A DNA stretch of 64,000 bases, taken from contig JAUJPP010000005.1 in NCBI GenBank assembly GCA_030562195.1, positions 30,243,106 to 30,307,105 of the forward strand, written 5' to 3'. The DNA comes from Nipponacmea schrenckii (Eukaryota > Mollusca > Gastropoda > Lottiidae). Numbering within the stretch: position 1 is the stretch's first letter; every line of letters begins with the position of its first letter. Below the pieces are notes generated by a model that worked only from the letters and a program-made list of their open reading frames with translations, made no database searches and had not been told where the DNA came from. Made by a program: the position numbers and the translations under genes. Below, piece by piece: positions 46,150-56,621 of the stretch.

Positions 46150-46794
46150 CCATATATTAAACGTTTGAAATTAGCGCATTTCATGCCTTCGGCCGAGAAA
46201 TTTAAGGTCGAATTATTAATCGGAGCAGATTTTTATTGGAATTTTGTACAGGACAAAGTTATACGCGGTAGCGGTCCAACTGCTGTCAAGTCAAAGTTAG
46301 GATATCTTTTATCCGGACCCGTTCACAAGGAGTTATATGTAAAACCAGGGAAATCGACGACGATGTTGAAAATCTTGTTACACGAAAACATCGAATGTGA
46401 CTTAGAAAAGTTCTCGAAACCAGAGAGTTTAGGTATAGATCTATCTTCAAAAGAGAGGAGCGAAATAAACCATGTGTCAGTCAACACATACTTAGATCGG
46501 AAAGAGCAATTAATTAGAAACTTTGTAAATAGATGGAAAAGTGAATATCTGATTGGTCTACGAGAATACCATCGCACGTCTGGATGTAACAAACAACGTC
46601 TGAAAGTTTGTGATATCGTCCAAATTCACGAAGACGGTCCCCGAGTTAATTGGAAAATTGGACGGATACATGATGTTGTCACAGGAAAGGATGGAATTGT
46701 CAGATCAGCTGTTTTGAAAACGTCAAATGGAAACTTTACATCAAGACCGATTGTTAAATTATTTCCGATTAAATCTCCGATTAATTCGAACTGA
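46150..46794 (+). pseudogene. pol: BEL-A Pol remainder: protease C-terminus fused to DUF5641
   Basis: Resumes with IKRLKLAHFMPSAEKFKVEL and LLIGADFYWNFV (typical end of DUF1758), then GPTAVKSKLGYLLSGP. Near 46490 the sequence switches to YLIGLREYH, LKVCDIVQIHEDGPR, NWKIGRIHDVVTGKDG, the DUF5641 C-terminal module after integrase. The region between (RT, RNase H, integrase) is deleted in frame. The fused frame is otherwise intact to TGA. Confidence 0.75.
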
Positions 46795-46924
46795 AATTCA
46801 ATAATCTTTATTTTTGTATTTGTTAAATGACAGTTTAGAGGATTTATTTAATGCATGTGGCTAATAGTGACATTTTATATTAATTAACTTTGTTCCATAA
46901 TTGACTTTTTCGTGCCCCGGAGAA

Positions 46925-47064
46925 TGTCGCGAAATATAACGTGTTGTTAGTGTACACATGTTTGATAACGTCATATGATCCATGACGTAATCACTACGGT
47001 TGAATTTAGAATAAACGATAAATTCGATTAAGATAGACGTGTTTCTTATTCTCCATCATTCACA
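46925..47064 (+). repeat. BEL-A 3' LTR (140 bp)
   Basis: TGTCGCG...CATTCACA, preceded by CCGGAGAA as possible polypurine tract. The terminal palindrome is truncated and its centre (46970-46986, GTCATATGATCCATGAC) is the reverse complement of the 5' LTR centre. Confidence 0.9.
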
Positions 47065-47450
47065 AGTATAAAGCTGGAGACCCTGTATATGCGCTATATT
47101 TTGGACCTCACCGTGAAAATACTCCATGGGTTCCTGGTATTATAAAGAAAGCTCCTGGTACCCTCTGTTTCAATGTTAAGGTCGTACCTAATGGTCCAAT
47201 TTGGAGAAGACACTGGGAACAGCTGCAACCCCGATACGCAACAAGGAGGACAACGAACCAGGAGAGGAACCAGACACTCATCCTGAGTTTGTGACAGAAA
47301 CTTCAGCGGAAGTACAATGCATGCCTCAAGGTGAAACTCAACCATATCAACCTAAGTCGAAGAAACCAATTTCGGAGTATGGACCCGATAACCCAAGACG
47401 GTCCCAGCGAAAGCGCAAACCAAAAGTGAAGATCAGTTTTAGTGGGGAGG
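47065..47450 (+). pseudogene. pol: Gypsy-1 integrase C-terminal part, resumed after BEL-A
   Basis: Begins with TSD AGTAT, then KAGDPVYALYFGPHRENTPW and VVPNGPIWRRHWEQLQPR, a typical GPY/F-like C-terminal module of Gypsy integrases. A frame change follows (47201 onward in another frame). Ends at the polypurine tract AGTGGGGAGG immediately before the 3' LTR. Confidence 0.7.
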
Positions 47451-47494
47451 TGTTATGGTATTGACCCAGATTATTCTAGAACTTTAAGAGATTA
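47451..47494 (+). repeat. Gypsy-1 3' LTR, left part
   Basis: Starts TGTTATGGTATTGACCC like the 5' LTR and breaks after ATTA, the 4-bp TSD of Gypsy-2. Confidence 0.9.
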
Positions 47495-47769
47495 TGTTAC
47501 CATCGGTAATACGGTCTATTACCAATGGGGCATAGGCCTACATTTATTTAGGCTGGAAGTCCATGGCTATTATGACGTTATTTGATAATTACGTCATTGT
47601 ACTGTTGAGCCGTGTGCAAATCACTTCCGCCCAACTCGAAAATAAAGACTGTTCGCTTACAACATTCTCTTCTTCTTTTATTCAGGTACGGTAGTCAGGC
47701 TGAACCCACCTTGGGGAGATGTCAAGTCAGCCAGCCGTGTAATGTGCCACTAGCCAAGGGGTGGTAACA
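47495..47769 (+). repeat. Gypsy-2 5' LTR (275 bp)
   Basis: TGTTACCA...TGGTAACA, with inverted ends. Starts with a hairpin of 16-nt left arm, loop ACGGTCT (47511-47517) and an imperfect right arm. Contains AATAAA (about 47641). Confidence 0.85.
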
Positions 47770-47773
47770 TTTC

Positions 47774-47791
47774 TGGGGGCTTGTCCGGGAT
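47774..47791 (+). promoter_or_regulatory. Gypsy-2 primer-binding site, tRNA-Pro type
   Basis: TGGGGGCTTGTCCGGGAT matches 17 of 18 positions of the well-known tRNA-Pro primer-binding site, 4 nt after the LTR end. Confidence 0.8.
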
Positions 47792-47851
47792 TTAGAAGAT
47801 ATTTAGAAGAAGAAAGCAGTATGTGTAAACTTACTTCATCTACAGTTTCTC

Positions 47852-48735
47852 ATGGCGGAAGGCGATGAAGACTACAGACCAGAGGTCTTCTACAAAGGAT
47901 GGCGAAAAGACCTGAAAATAAACGGCATCATTGGAGAGGTTTCATACGTTAGCCTTGTTCGACAAATAGACTTTGCAAGGGAGAAGGGCTACCCTAACAA
48001 TGAAGTAGTTGAAGCCATCATCAAAGCTATTCCAGCAAAGAACCACTTGAAGTCATATCTTGAAGGAAGGGAATCACTTTCTTTATCGGAAATAACCCAC
48101 ATTATCAAATCATTTTACAAAGAAGAAAATTCAACTGATTTTTTCCAGAAACTGACTCTTTTATCACAACAACCGAAAGAATCTGCTTTGGATTTTGTAC
48201 TAAAGGCATTGGATTTCAGGCAACGTATCCTATTTTCCTCAAGAAGCAGTCCAGTTAAATATGAAGAAGGTCTTGTCAACAGTCTCTTCAAACGCACTGT
48301 GTACACAGGATATTCGAATGACAACATTCATAGGGATATGAAAACACCACTTGACGAAGATTGGTCCGATCATGAACTTTTAGCCAGTTTAACAGCAGCT
48401 ATGAGTCAGGAGGAAGAGCACGCCTCAAAAATCCAAAAAGCAAAAGTAGCTGCAAATGCAATTCAGCTGGCAGATGAAAACAAATCTGAAAAAAAAAGAA
48501 AACAATCCAAACAAGATCAAAGAGGGTGTCGTGGCCGAACTAAGAAAAGAAATTGCTGACCTCAAACTTGTGGTGTCAGAATTACGTCAACAAAAACAGT
48601 CGCTATTTCCAGAAGGATGTGACGTCTGTGACCGAAATGGAAATGGTAAATTTTGCAGTCATTGCTGGTTATGTGGTGGCAGTGACCATTTTAAATATCG
48701 ATGCCCTTCCAGGCAACAAAAAAACTCACGATAGC
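47852..48735 (+). pseudogene. gag: Gypsy-2 gag
   Basis: ATG 47852 (MAEGDEDYRPEVFYKGWR). A capsid-like helical region follows (LDFVLKALDFRQRILF). A shift near 48530 moves to the frame 48456-48734 with ELRKEIADLKLVVSELRQQ (coiled coil) and a zinc knuckle CWLCGGSDHFKYRC (C-x2-C-x4-H-x4-C). Nucleocapsid and capsid of the retrotransposon. Confidence 0.75.
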
Positions 48736-49764
48736 TACCCACGCTGGGGCAAGGGTAGCTAGTGTTTTAACAGCCCCACCACCGGAAATTATGTTAAGGA
48801 ATTGTAAGAACAATGAAAAGGTATTGAATAAACGGATTTGTCAACTAGAGACTGAAAAAGTGGATAAACTTTTAAAACAGGTCGAAGTCAGTTCATTGTT
48901 CACCAATCAAGTCGCTAACTTAATAGGAAAAAGATGCTTAGTTGAGTGCTATTTAAATAACACACCTGAGACAGTATTGTGGGACACCGGAGCCCAAGTT
49001 TGTGTTGCGAGTGAGCACTGGGTCGAAGAAAAGTTGAAAGTAGACATTAAACCCCTCTGAGAACTTTTAGAAACTGTAACTGTGAAGGCAGCTAACAGTG
49101 AGACCATTCCGTTTATTGGTTTGTAGAAATCTCATTTCAACTTAAACTGAATCAAGAAATATAACAGGTGCCTATTTTGATAACCCGTCTAGACGTGGAA
49201 TATCCCATAATTGGTTATAATGTTATCGAACTGTATTACAAATCTAGCACCGCCTCTCCAGTGGCAATTACAGAGTCCCTTCAAGCTTTGAAAGTTGACC
49301 AACCTGCAGCTGTCAGATTAGCAGAAATAATCAAGGGAGACAACCCCATTGAAGTTGAAGTAAAGTCAGGAAACAGAAATGTAGTTATCTCCCCTCATCA
49401 AGAGACATTGGTTAAGTGCAGAATAAAGAGTGACAATTTATATCTGGGCAAGATGATCTTCACACCACATATAGAAACGGTTCTGCCCGAAGGTTTGATA
49501 TGCCGAGAAACTCTAGTCATTTTAAAATATAGAAGTGTTAATTTCATCAAGATTCTTATTCAGAATGTAACCAATAGAAGTATAACCCTTTTCAAGGCTA
49601 CACCGCTTGGAATATTAGAATCCATTTCACCTATAATTAAAATACCTATGGAAACCCTCACTGCTAAGAATAATACACACCCAACCCAAATGGAGATCTC
49701 CGTAAAAAAAACTACTGGAAGAAGAGCATCAACAGGGAAGAAAGGATCCAAAGAGAGATTATGA
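48736..49764 (+). pseudogene. pol: Gypsy-2 protease region
   Basis: The frame 48701-49060 includes LVECYLNNTPETVLWDTGAQ with the retropepsin DTG triad intact. The frame stops at 49060, and a second frame (49168-49764) gives YPIIGYNVIELYY and a linker rich in charged residues leading to RT. Broken by at least two stops or shifts. Confidence 0.7.
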
Positions 49765-50886
49765 GTTATGGGACCCACCAATCGATTTGAGTCATAGCCA
49801 GTTAACTGAAGATGAACAGAGACAGGTTAAGGCTTTATTGAAAGAAGAATCGGCAATATTCTCCAGAACAGAGGATGACATCGGTCGTGCCCCTGAATTG
49901 AAACTAGATGTTCAGCTCAAAGATAACATACCAGTTAAGAGGTCATATCTATCTATACCTAGGCCACTTTACGCAGAAGTGAAAGACTATCTAACGAATC
50001 TCATCAATCAGGGTTGGATATCGAAATCACACTCTTCATATTCTAGTCCTATTGTTTGTGTCCGAGAGAAGAATGGGGCTCTCCTTCTGTGTTGTGATTT
50101 TCGACAAGTGAATAATAAAACTATACCGGATCAGCAACCAATACCGAGAATCCAGGATGCCTTAGATGGGTTGATTGGTAGCAGGGTGTTCTCATTGTTA
50201 GATCAAGGCAAAGCGTATCATCAGGGTTTCATGGGCGAAGAGTCAAAGAAATACACAGCTTTCGTCACACCATGGAGAATAGTTTAGAAGGGTTACGAGA
50301 CAACATCTGTATGCCATACTTGGACGATGTTCTAGTTCATAGCCAGTCATTTTCTGACCATCTGAATCATCTTAGAACATTATTGAGGCGTCTTCAAGAA
50401 CATGGTATTAAGCTCAAACCTGCTAAGTGTGAGCTTTTCAAGCATTCAATCAGATATTTAGGACACATGGTATCAAAAGATGGTTACACCATGGACCCGA
50501 AAGATACCCAGGCAGTTAGAGATCTGAGGAAGAAAACTCCAAGCAGAGTCGGAGAAGTACGCCAACTTCTTGGGTTCATAGGTTATTACCGTCGCTACAT
50601 TCCTGATTTTTCACGAAGAGCAAAGCCATTGTTCGAGTTATTGCAGACGAAGAATGACAGTTGTGGGACTAAGAAGAACTTGACGCGGAAGAGGAACATG
50701 AACAATCAGAAATCTTCAAATACTCTGGTTGACTGGACTGAACAACATCGGAAATGTTTAGACGACCTGATCGAACTACTAGTATCTCCACCAGTAATGG
50801 CCTTTCCAGATTTTGACAAGAAATTCCAACTACCGTACATGCATCGAACGAAGGACTGGGTGCAATACTTTACCAACTGTCTGTAG
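49765..50886 (+). pseudogene. pol: Gypsy-2 reverse transcriptase with a deleted motif
   Basis: Frame 49787-50287: IPVKRSYLSIPRPLYAEVKD, CVREKNGALLLCCDFRQVN, FSLLDQGKAYHQGFM, then TPWRIV and stop. Frame 50272-50886 begins MENSLEGLRDNICMPYLDDVL (YLDD active site) and RQLLGFIGYYRRYIPDF. The strand between TPW and MEN, normally G-x-Y-x-x-x-R-x-PFGL-x-x-AP-x-x-FQR, is absent, consistent with a short deletion at the ATGG microhomology (about 50273). Confidence 0.8.
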
Positions 50887-51290
50887 AGGGAAAACTAAAA
50901 GTCGTTGCCTATGCCTCTCGTACTTTAACACCAGCTGAGAAGAATTGCCATATGCATTCAGAGAAATTGGAATTCCTGGCGTTAAAATGGGCTATCACCG
51001 AACGATTCAGAGACTATTTATACTATGCACCAGGATTTGAGGTTTATAGTGATAACAACCCAGTCACCTACGTTCTGTCCACAGCAAAGCTAGATGCAGC
51101 GAGAATGAGATGGGTCGCAGAATTGGCGGATTTCAACTTTCGAATATTTTACAAACCAGGATGTCAGAATTCAGCAGCTGATGGGTTGAGCATAATGCCT
51201 CTGGACTTTAGACAATTCGAACTGGAATGTACAGATGAAATTACATCAGAGTTCATCAACAACTGCAGATTTAGGAAAAGACAATGTTGA
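50887..51290 (+). pseudogene. pol: Gypsy-2 RNase H
   Basis: VVAYASRTLTPAEKN in one frame, then HSEKLEFLALKWAITERFRD, FEVYSDNNPVTYVLSTAKLD and [20 protein letters not shown], the RNase H-like domain of Gypsy Pol. Terminates by frameshift at about 51290. Confidence 0.75.
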
Positions 51291-52935
51291 AACTGGATGC
51301 TGGGTAACTGCTCTGATGTCAAACACAGATGACCTGTCTGGAGTTGAAGATCGATTTTTAACTCCTATCTACACTCTAAGCAAAGAAGAAATAGTTCAAG
51401 CGCAAGTCAATGACAAGAATATCGGGAAGATTAGGAAGTTTATTCTGGATGGAAATAAACCAAAACGGGAAGAAGTCTCACAGGAAGATGCAGAGTTTCG
51501 ACTTCTGTTAAGAGAATGGTTTAGGAGAGTGAAGTATCGGGATGATCAGTCTGAACGTCAACAATTAGTCCTACCTGTAGAATTCATAGAAGAACTACAT
51601 TGCAAAATGGGTCATATTGGAGTAGACAGATTTCTGTCTTTGATTAGGGAGAGGTTTTATTGGCCTAAAATATCAAGCGAAATTGACTTCTTCATCACAC
51701 GTCAATGTCAGTGCATTAAAGATAAGAAACCAACAAGAACAGAGCGAGCACCTTTAAAGACCATCAAAACCACCATGCCATTTGAATTGCTATCAATAGA
51801 TTTCATGCACCTTGAAGAATCAACCGGAGGTTACGAATATATACTGGTTGTAATGGACCACTTTACCCGATTCGCCACTGCATATGCAACAACTAATAAA
51901 TCAGTCAAGACTGCAGCCAGTAAGATCTTTGACGACTACATTCTCAAGTTTGCTTTTCCTCACCGTTTACACCATGATCAAGGCCGTGAGTTTGAGTGTT
52001 CTCTTTTCCATGAACTTCAAAAACTCTGTGGCATTGGAAGATCCCGTACCACTCCTTACCACCCTCCACCCTGAGGGTAATGGCCAAGTAGAAAGATTTA
52101 ACAGAACTCTATTGAATATGCTGAGAACCTTACCTAAAGACCACAAATCCAACTGGAGAAAACACCTCAACAAAATGGTACATTCCTACAACTGTACTAG
52201 AAACGATGCTACAGGCTACAGTCCACACTATCTCATGTTTGGAAGACACCATAGACTTCCGGTAGACTTTATCTTTGATCTGAACACAAGTGATGTTGAA
52301 GCAACTACTGGTACCACCAAAGAGTATGTCAGAAAATGGACTGACGGTCTAAAAGAAGCCTACAAAATCGCTCAGAGAAACAATGACAAGTCCGCACAGA
52401 AGGGGAAGAAAAATCATGACAGAAAGTATTCCAGTGTTTGTCTCGAAGAAGGCGAGTTTTGGTCCGAAACGTATTGGAGAAAGGAGGCCCTGGCAAGTTA
52501 AGGTCCTGTTGGGAAAACAAGATCTACACCGTACAACAGCGTATTGGAGAGTCGCCTGTCTATAAACTTCGACCTGAGGATGGTGTCGGGAGAGAAAGAA
52601 CCCTTCATCGAAATCTCTTACACCAGTGTAATGATCTACCTGCGATTAGTGAAGCCAAGGAGAAGATACCAACAGGAAGAAGAACACATAAAAGTAATAG
52701 GAAATCCGACATTCAGTCGAAACCAGTATCGGACAGTTCATCAGATGAGAGTGGCCCAGATTGCTACATTCCGTTAAATGACCCGACCCTCACCAGCAGT
52801 AATCAAGCAAACAGTGATCAACGACCAAGAAGAAGAAGACCACCGCACCGTTTAACGTTCGATGTTATAGGACAACCGACTTCAACAGTATGGAGTCAAA
52901 GTTTAATTGTACTTAACCAGTGTGATCCATGGTAA
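51235..52935 (+). pseudogene. pol: Gypsy-2 integrase and C-terminal tail
   Basis: Frame 51235-52074: zinc-binding [24 protein letters not shown] and CQCIKDKK; core residues D in [12 protein letters not shown] and D in [10 protein letters not shown] shift at about 52060 leads to 51884-52501 with the third acidic residue in GNGQVERFNRTLL and YNCTRNDATGYSPHYLMFGR. A third frame (52438-52935) holds a basic C-terminal tail. One-nucleotide shifts separate otherwise well-conserved segments. Confidence 0.8.
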
Positions 52936-53166
52936 GTGCCGAGTGTACCGTTCTTATAAGAATTACAACGCGGACAAGTTGAATTCTTAAGTGTTGTGAT
53001 AGCGAGACAATCCGTTAATGAATAAAAAGTATCGTTCGAACTTTCCTTCAGAGCCTAATCATAGTCAAGAACTATAGAACTATTGTGTTATAATTCACAA
53101 TTGGTTTGAAAAGTTTATTGTTTTCAATGTTGTTGTATTTTAAAAATGTGTCAGATGTAAAAAAGA
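52936..53166 (+). other. Gypsy-2 3' untranslated region, proximal part
   Basis: AT-rich, no ORF. It is followed by a Helitron-like copy. The distal 3' region resumes at 58739-58957. Confidence 0.5.
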
Positions 53167-55190
53167 CTAGAACCGTGAACGGTATTGATGCAGTGCGTGT
53201 CCCTTTTTAGCCGCTGTTAATTTTCATTAGACGTCAGATAGAATAATTTTGATTATAGATTAACAACGATGCCTGTTCTATATTAGAACAGTTACATAGT
53301 TCGTATCTTTCAAGTTATATCAACCTGTACAACAATCGTTAGACTAGTTTATTTTTGATAAAAATAAACGACTGGTCACTGAATAAATTACACATAAGTT
53401 ACAAAAAGACAAACGAATCAATTTAGAATATCAAACAAGGGCATTTTGTTAACATTGACAACATTATGCAATTAATAAAATATTTCAGAGTTTGATAAAT
53501 TAGCTTAATTAAATAATTTTCCTAATTACTTCATAAGTTTTAATATTAAGTTATCTCCCTTGTCGACTTTTAAAGTATGAAAATAAACTAGCAGGGCTTA
53601 TTTGAAATACGAATTGAGACACATTGATTCGTAAATATAAATCAGACATTACAAGATTTGCACTTACGACGAAATATTTAACTAGATTTTATTTTATCAA
53701 AAATAATAGGTACTACCTATCGAAAACAAAACAAGGTAACGGTATCGTATTTATGAGGTATGGGCTATAGAAGATTTTGACATTTCTGAAATTATTTAAC
53801 CTGAAACAAAAAACGAATCCTGATCGAAATTCAAAAACTCAATCTTAGAATTTTGTTAGCAATCGACTAAAGAATCCATAGACATCAAAATAATGCAAAT
53901 CGGATGATGACTTGGTGAAATATATTTATTTAAAGAAAAGGTGCTGTAACCAAGATGACTGTTTAAGTGTTACTTCCGATCCGTTTTAATCACTTTTTTT
54001 TCTCTGTTTGTCATGTTCTATCATATCTTTAAAAGAATGTGTCGACTTTCATAAAAATATGTAATTGAAAAAACACGTGCTTTTTCCCGCCAAAAATCAC
54101 GCACAGTTACTATTGAACAAAGAACAAAATTTTCAAATTCTAAAAAGCGCAATTTTTATTAAAATATCAAGTGTTATACATCATTGGAAAGAAAAGATTA
54201 TGTGTAATAAGACCATGAAAGGAATTTCGACGTGTGTAAATTAGGTCACGTGACAGAGCTCTTCAAAGCTTGAAATTGCGATTTTCAAATGGCTGTAAAA
54301 CCGGAAGTTGACATTGCACAACAAAAATGAAGACATCAATAGATAGGTCTTGACAAGGGCAATAACATTTGTGGAGGTCATAAGGTCACCAAAGGTCAAG
54401 GTCACGAGATATTGACCTTCGAAATTTAGGCACGAATTAAAAATATAGAACCGGAAAAAAAGGAAAAGCTAAATCGAAATTCAAAATTCGGCTTCCTGAG
54501 AATTGTTAGCAATCAATTGAAGATTACATGGACATCAAAATTACAATTGTCCGATTAACCCCTAAGGCCCCATTTTTCGTTTTACAAAAGTAAGTAGTTT
54601 AATGATGGCGGCTGACCTGTTACTTCCGGGTCAATTTTTGTTAATTATTGAAAAAAAAATTCAAATATCTTAATAATTCCGGAAGTTGCTTTTTCATTTA
54701 GAGTCGAATGACGTCAAAACCGGAAGTGATGTCGTTATTTTGAAAACATATTTTAGTTGACAAACATATTGTCTATCAACATATTAATTTTTATTTCGAT
54801 CAGATCAAAATTCTGAAAGTTAGAAAAGGTGTTAAATTTAAAAATAAAAAAGTCAGCGACAAAAGTCAAAATTTTACATTTTTTAAATTGCTATCCTTTA
54901 GAGTTTAGTTCAAAGAAGTTAATAAGAAAAGTTCGAGCGAAATTCGATTTGAAATAGAGCTGTTATATGAGAAAAAACTAAAAAACTTTGGGATGTTATA
55001 TCTCATTTCCGGTTTGGCAAAATTGCGTCATTTTACGTTTAAATAACAATGAGCACTAGTTTACGTTAGAATATCGCGTCAGATTATGTGAGACATTTAC
55101 AGTTATAGCTGGGGAGCGTGACCAGAAAACGAAAAAAAAAAAATAGTCATTTCGAAAACAAAGCTCGAAGAACGCACTGCAAATAGCATA
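53167..55190 (-). mobile_element. Helitron/Helentron-like non-autonomous element (HINE), copy e
   Basis: Minus orientation. The 3' end at 53167 is CTAG (53167-53170 on the complement) next to hairpin ACCGT / ACGGT (53172-53183), with the subterminal motif GCAGTGCGT at 53190 and its inverse ACGCACTGC near 55183. Internal CCGGAAGT blocks and 'aaggtcaaggtcacgaga' match the other copies. The 5' end near 55190 is approximate. Confidence 0.5.
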
Positions 55191-55202
55191 ATAGGTTTAA
55201 GA

Positions 55203-55622
55203 TAGCTTGCCAGGCAAGGTAACATACGCCCACTTCAGCAAACAGAATATTCCATGTTTTTTCATTTAAACCAGGGCAATAACTCATAAATCGACATCTG
55301 GAATCGCACTATTTTTTAACTTGTTATTAAGATGAATACACATACCAAGTTTCATTCAAATCAGATAAAAACTACAGTTTCTATTGCGTACACAAGTAAA
55401 TTTTAACATTTTCTCATTTAATCAAGGGCCCAAAACTCATAAACCGACATATGGAATCATGCCATTTTCGAACTTGTCCGAGATATTATCAAGATGAATA
55501 CACATACCAAGTTTCATTCAAATCTCTGGCCTGTATCGCGTACACAAGTAATTGTTGACGGACGGACTGACAGACGGGGGTGATGGCAATATACGTCCAC
55601 ATTTTCATGTGGGCGTATAAAA
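55203..55622 (-). repeat. Short pearl-like element
   Basis: AAGATAGCTTGCCAGGCAAG end, about two core repeats, 'gttgacggacggactgacagacgg' (ACGG tract), and terminal hairpin 'tacgtccacattttcatgtgggcgtataaaaa'. Both termini present. Confidence 0.75.
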
Positions 55623-55735
55623 AAATACTAAAAACAGGGTTTAATCTATAGAACAAGTAAATATGCAAAATATATCAATCAATTGGCTTTCTATTCCTGT
55701 TTATTGAAAATCATCTACAATCATTATCTATGTTA

Positions 55736-56234
55736 AAGTGGCCCAGGCTTGATTTTTAGGGGTCGTTTTGGGCCTTTGTTACATTTAAACAGTCCTCAGA
55801 AATACTCAAGCTCTAAGAAAATCGCAAAATACCTTGAAATATACCTCAAACAAAAAATTTCACTTTTCATTTTTTTTTTCCGTGCTGTACGCGGCTGGTC
55901 TCCAGTCAGTCTGAAAATTGTGTGTCCTGTTGACAAAGTCTACAATTGAAAAATACGTTGTAGTCTATTTATATAGATGACCGCTATTGCACGACGGGAA
56001 GGATAACTCTTTGATTATCAAGACGAACCGTTTTCCAATATGGCGGGACGTTCGTAATTTCTTACGGCATTATGATTTTTCAAACGCGGATAATTATGGA
56101 TACACATGGATTTGAAGGCTCAAATTTCAAAGGTAAGCTCTGTAGACTATTTCTGATTAGCTAACCAAAAGATTTCATGTGTTTGAGGCTGTCGGATGAT
56201 TGTCCGAAGCAAATAAAGCCTGGGCTTCTTTAAA
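55736..56234. mobile_element. Probable MITE with ~16-bp TIR, TA-flanked
   Basis: AAAGTGGCCCAGGCTT at the left is imperfectly inverted at the right (AAGCCTGGGCTTCTTT). Flanking TTA/TAA would give a TA target site. About 0.5 kb, no transposase. Lies in the Gypsy-2 3' region. Confidence 0.45.
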
Positions 56235-56621
56235 TTATATTATTACCTGCATCATTCCCTAAAATAATCATTGTTATGTCACAAAATACTGGCAAAAAAT
56301 GCATTAGTTGACATTTCCACTCCTAAAGACAACATGTTAGCCTTTCTTATCCACAAACGAAGGTAGGTTTGCAGTCTTACATCATCATTCCAGGTTTATG
56401 ACATTTAACTGGACAAAATGACACATAAATCAAATTTGTACGCAAAAGTTGAATTACAAGGTCCTGAGGTGGACGAAATAGGACGTTTTTAAGGGGGGAA
56501 GCAAGGGTTCTGACTTTCTACAGCAGTGTTTTAGTATAATGTATGAGTTACTCTTCACAGGAGCAAAAGTTGTACGCTCAAGTTGAATAATTTGCAATCT
56601 CCTTCCATATTAAATCACAAG

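Larger units (their letters stand above)
32445..47064 (+). mobile_element. BEL-A: BEL/Pao LTR retrotransposon, internally deleted (TSD AGTAT)
   Basis: Flanked by AGTAT at 32440-32444 and 47065-47069. 5' LTR is expanded by nested palindromic inserts, then a primer-binding site, gag and protease (34276-35569), BEL-B inserted at 35570-46149, and a resumed frame (46150-46794) that passes from the retropepsin-like domain straight to a DUF5641-type C-terminus. RT, RNase H and integrase core are missing, so it is a non-autonomous deletion derivative. Confidence 0.85.

Noticed and set aside
55749..55949. 66-codon ORF
   Set aside because: Lies in a TIR-bounded MITE, low complexity at its end, no family pattern.
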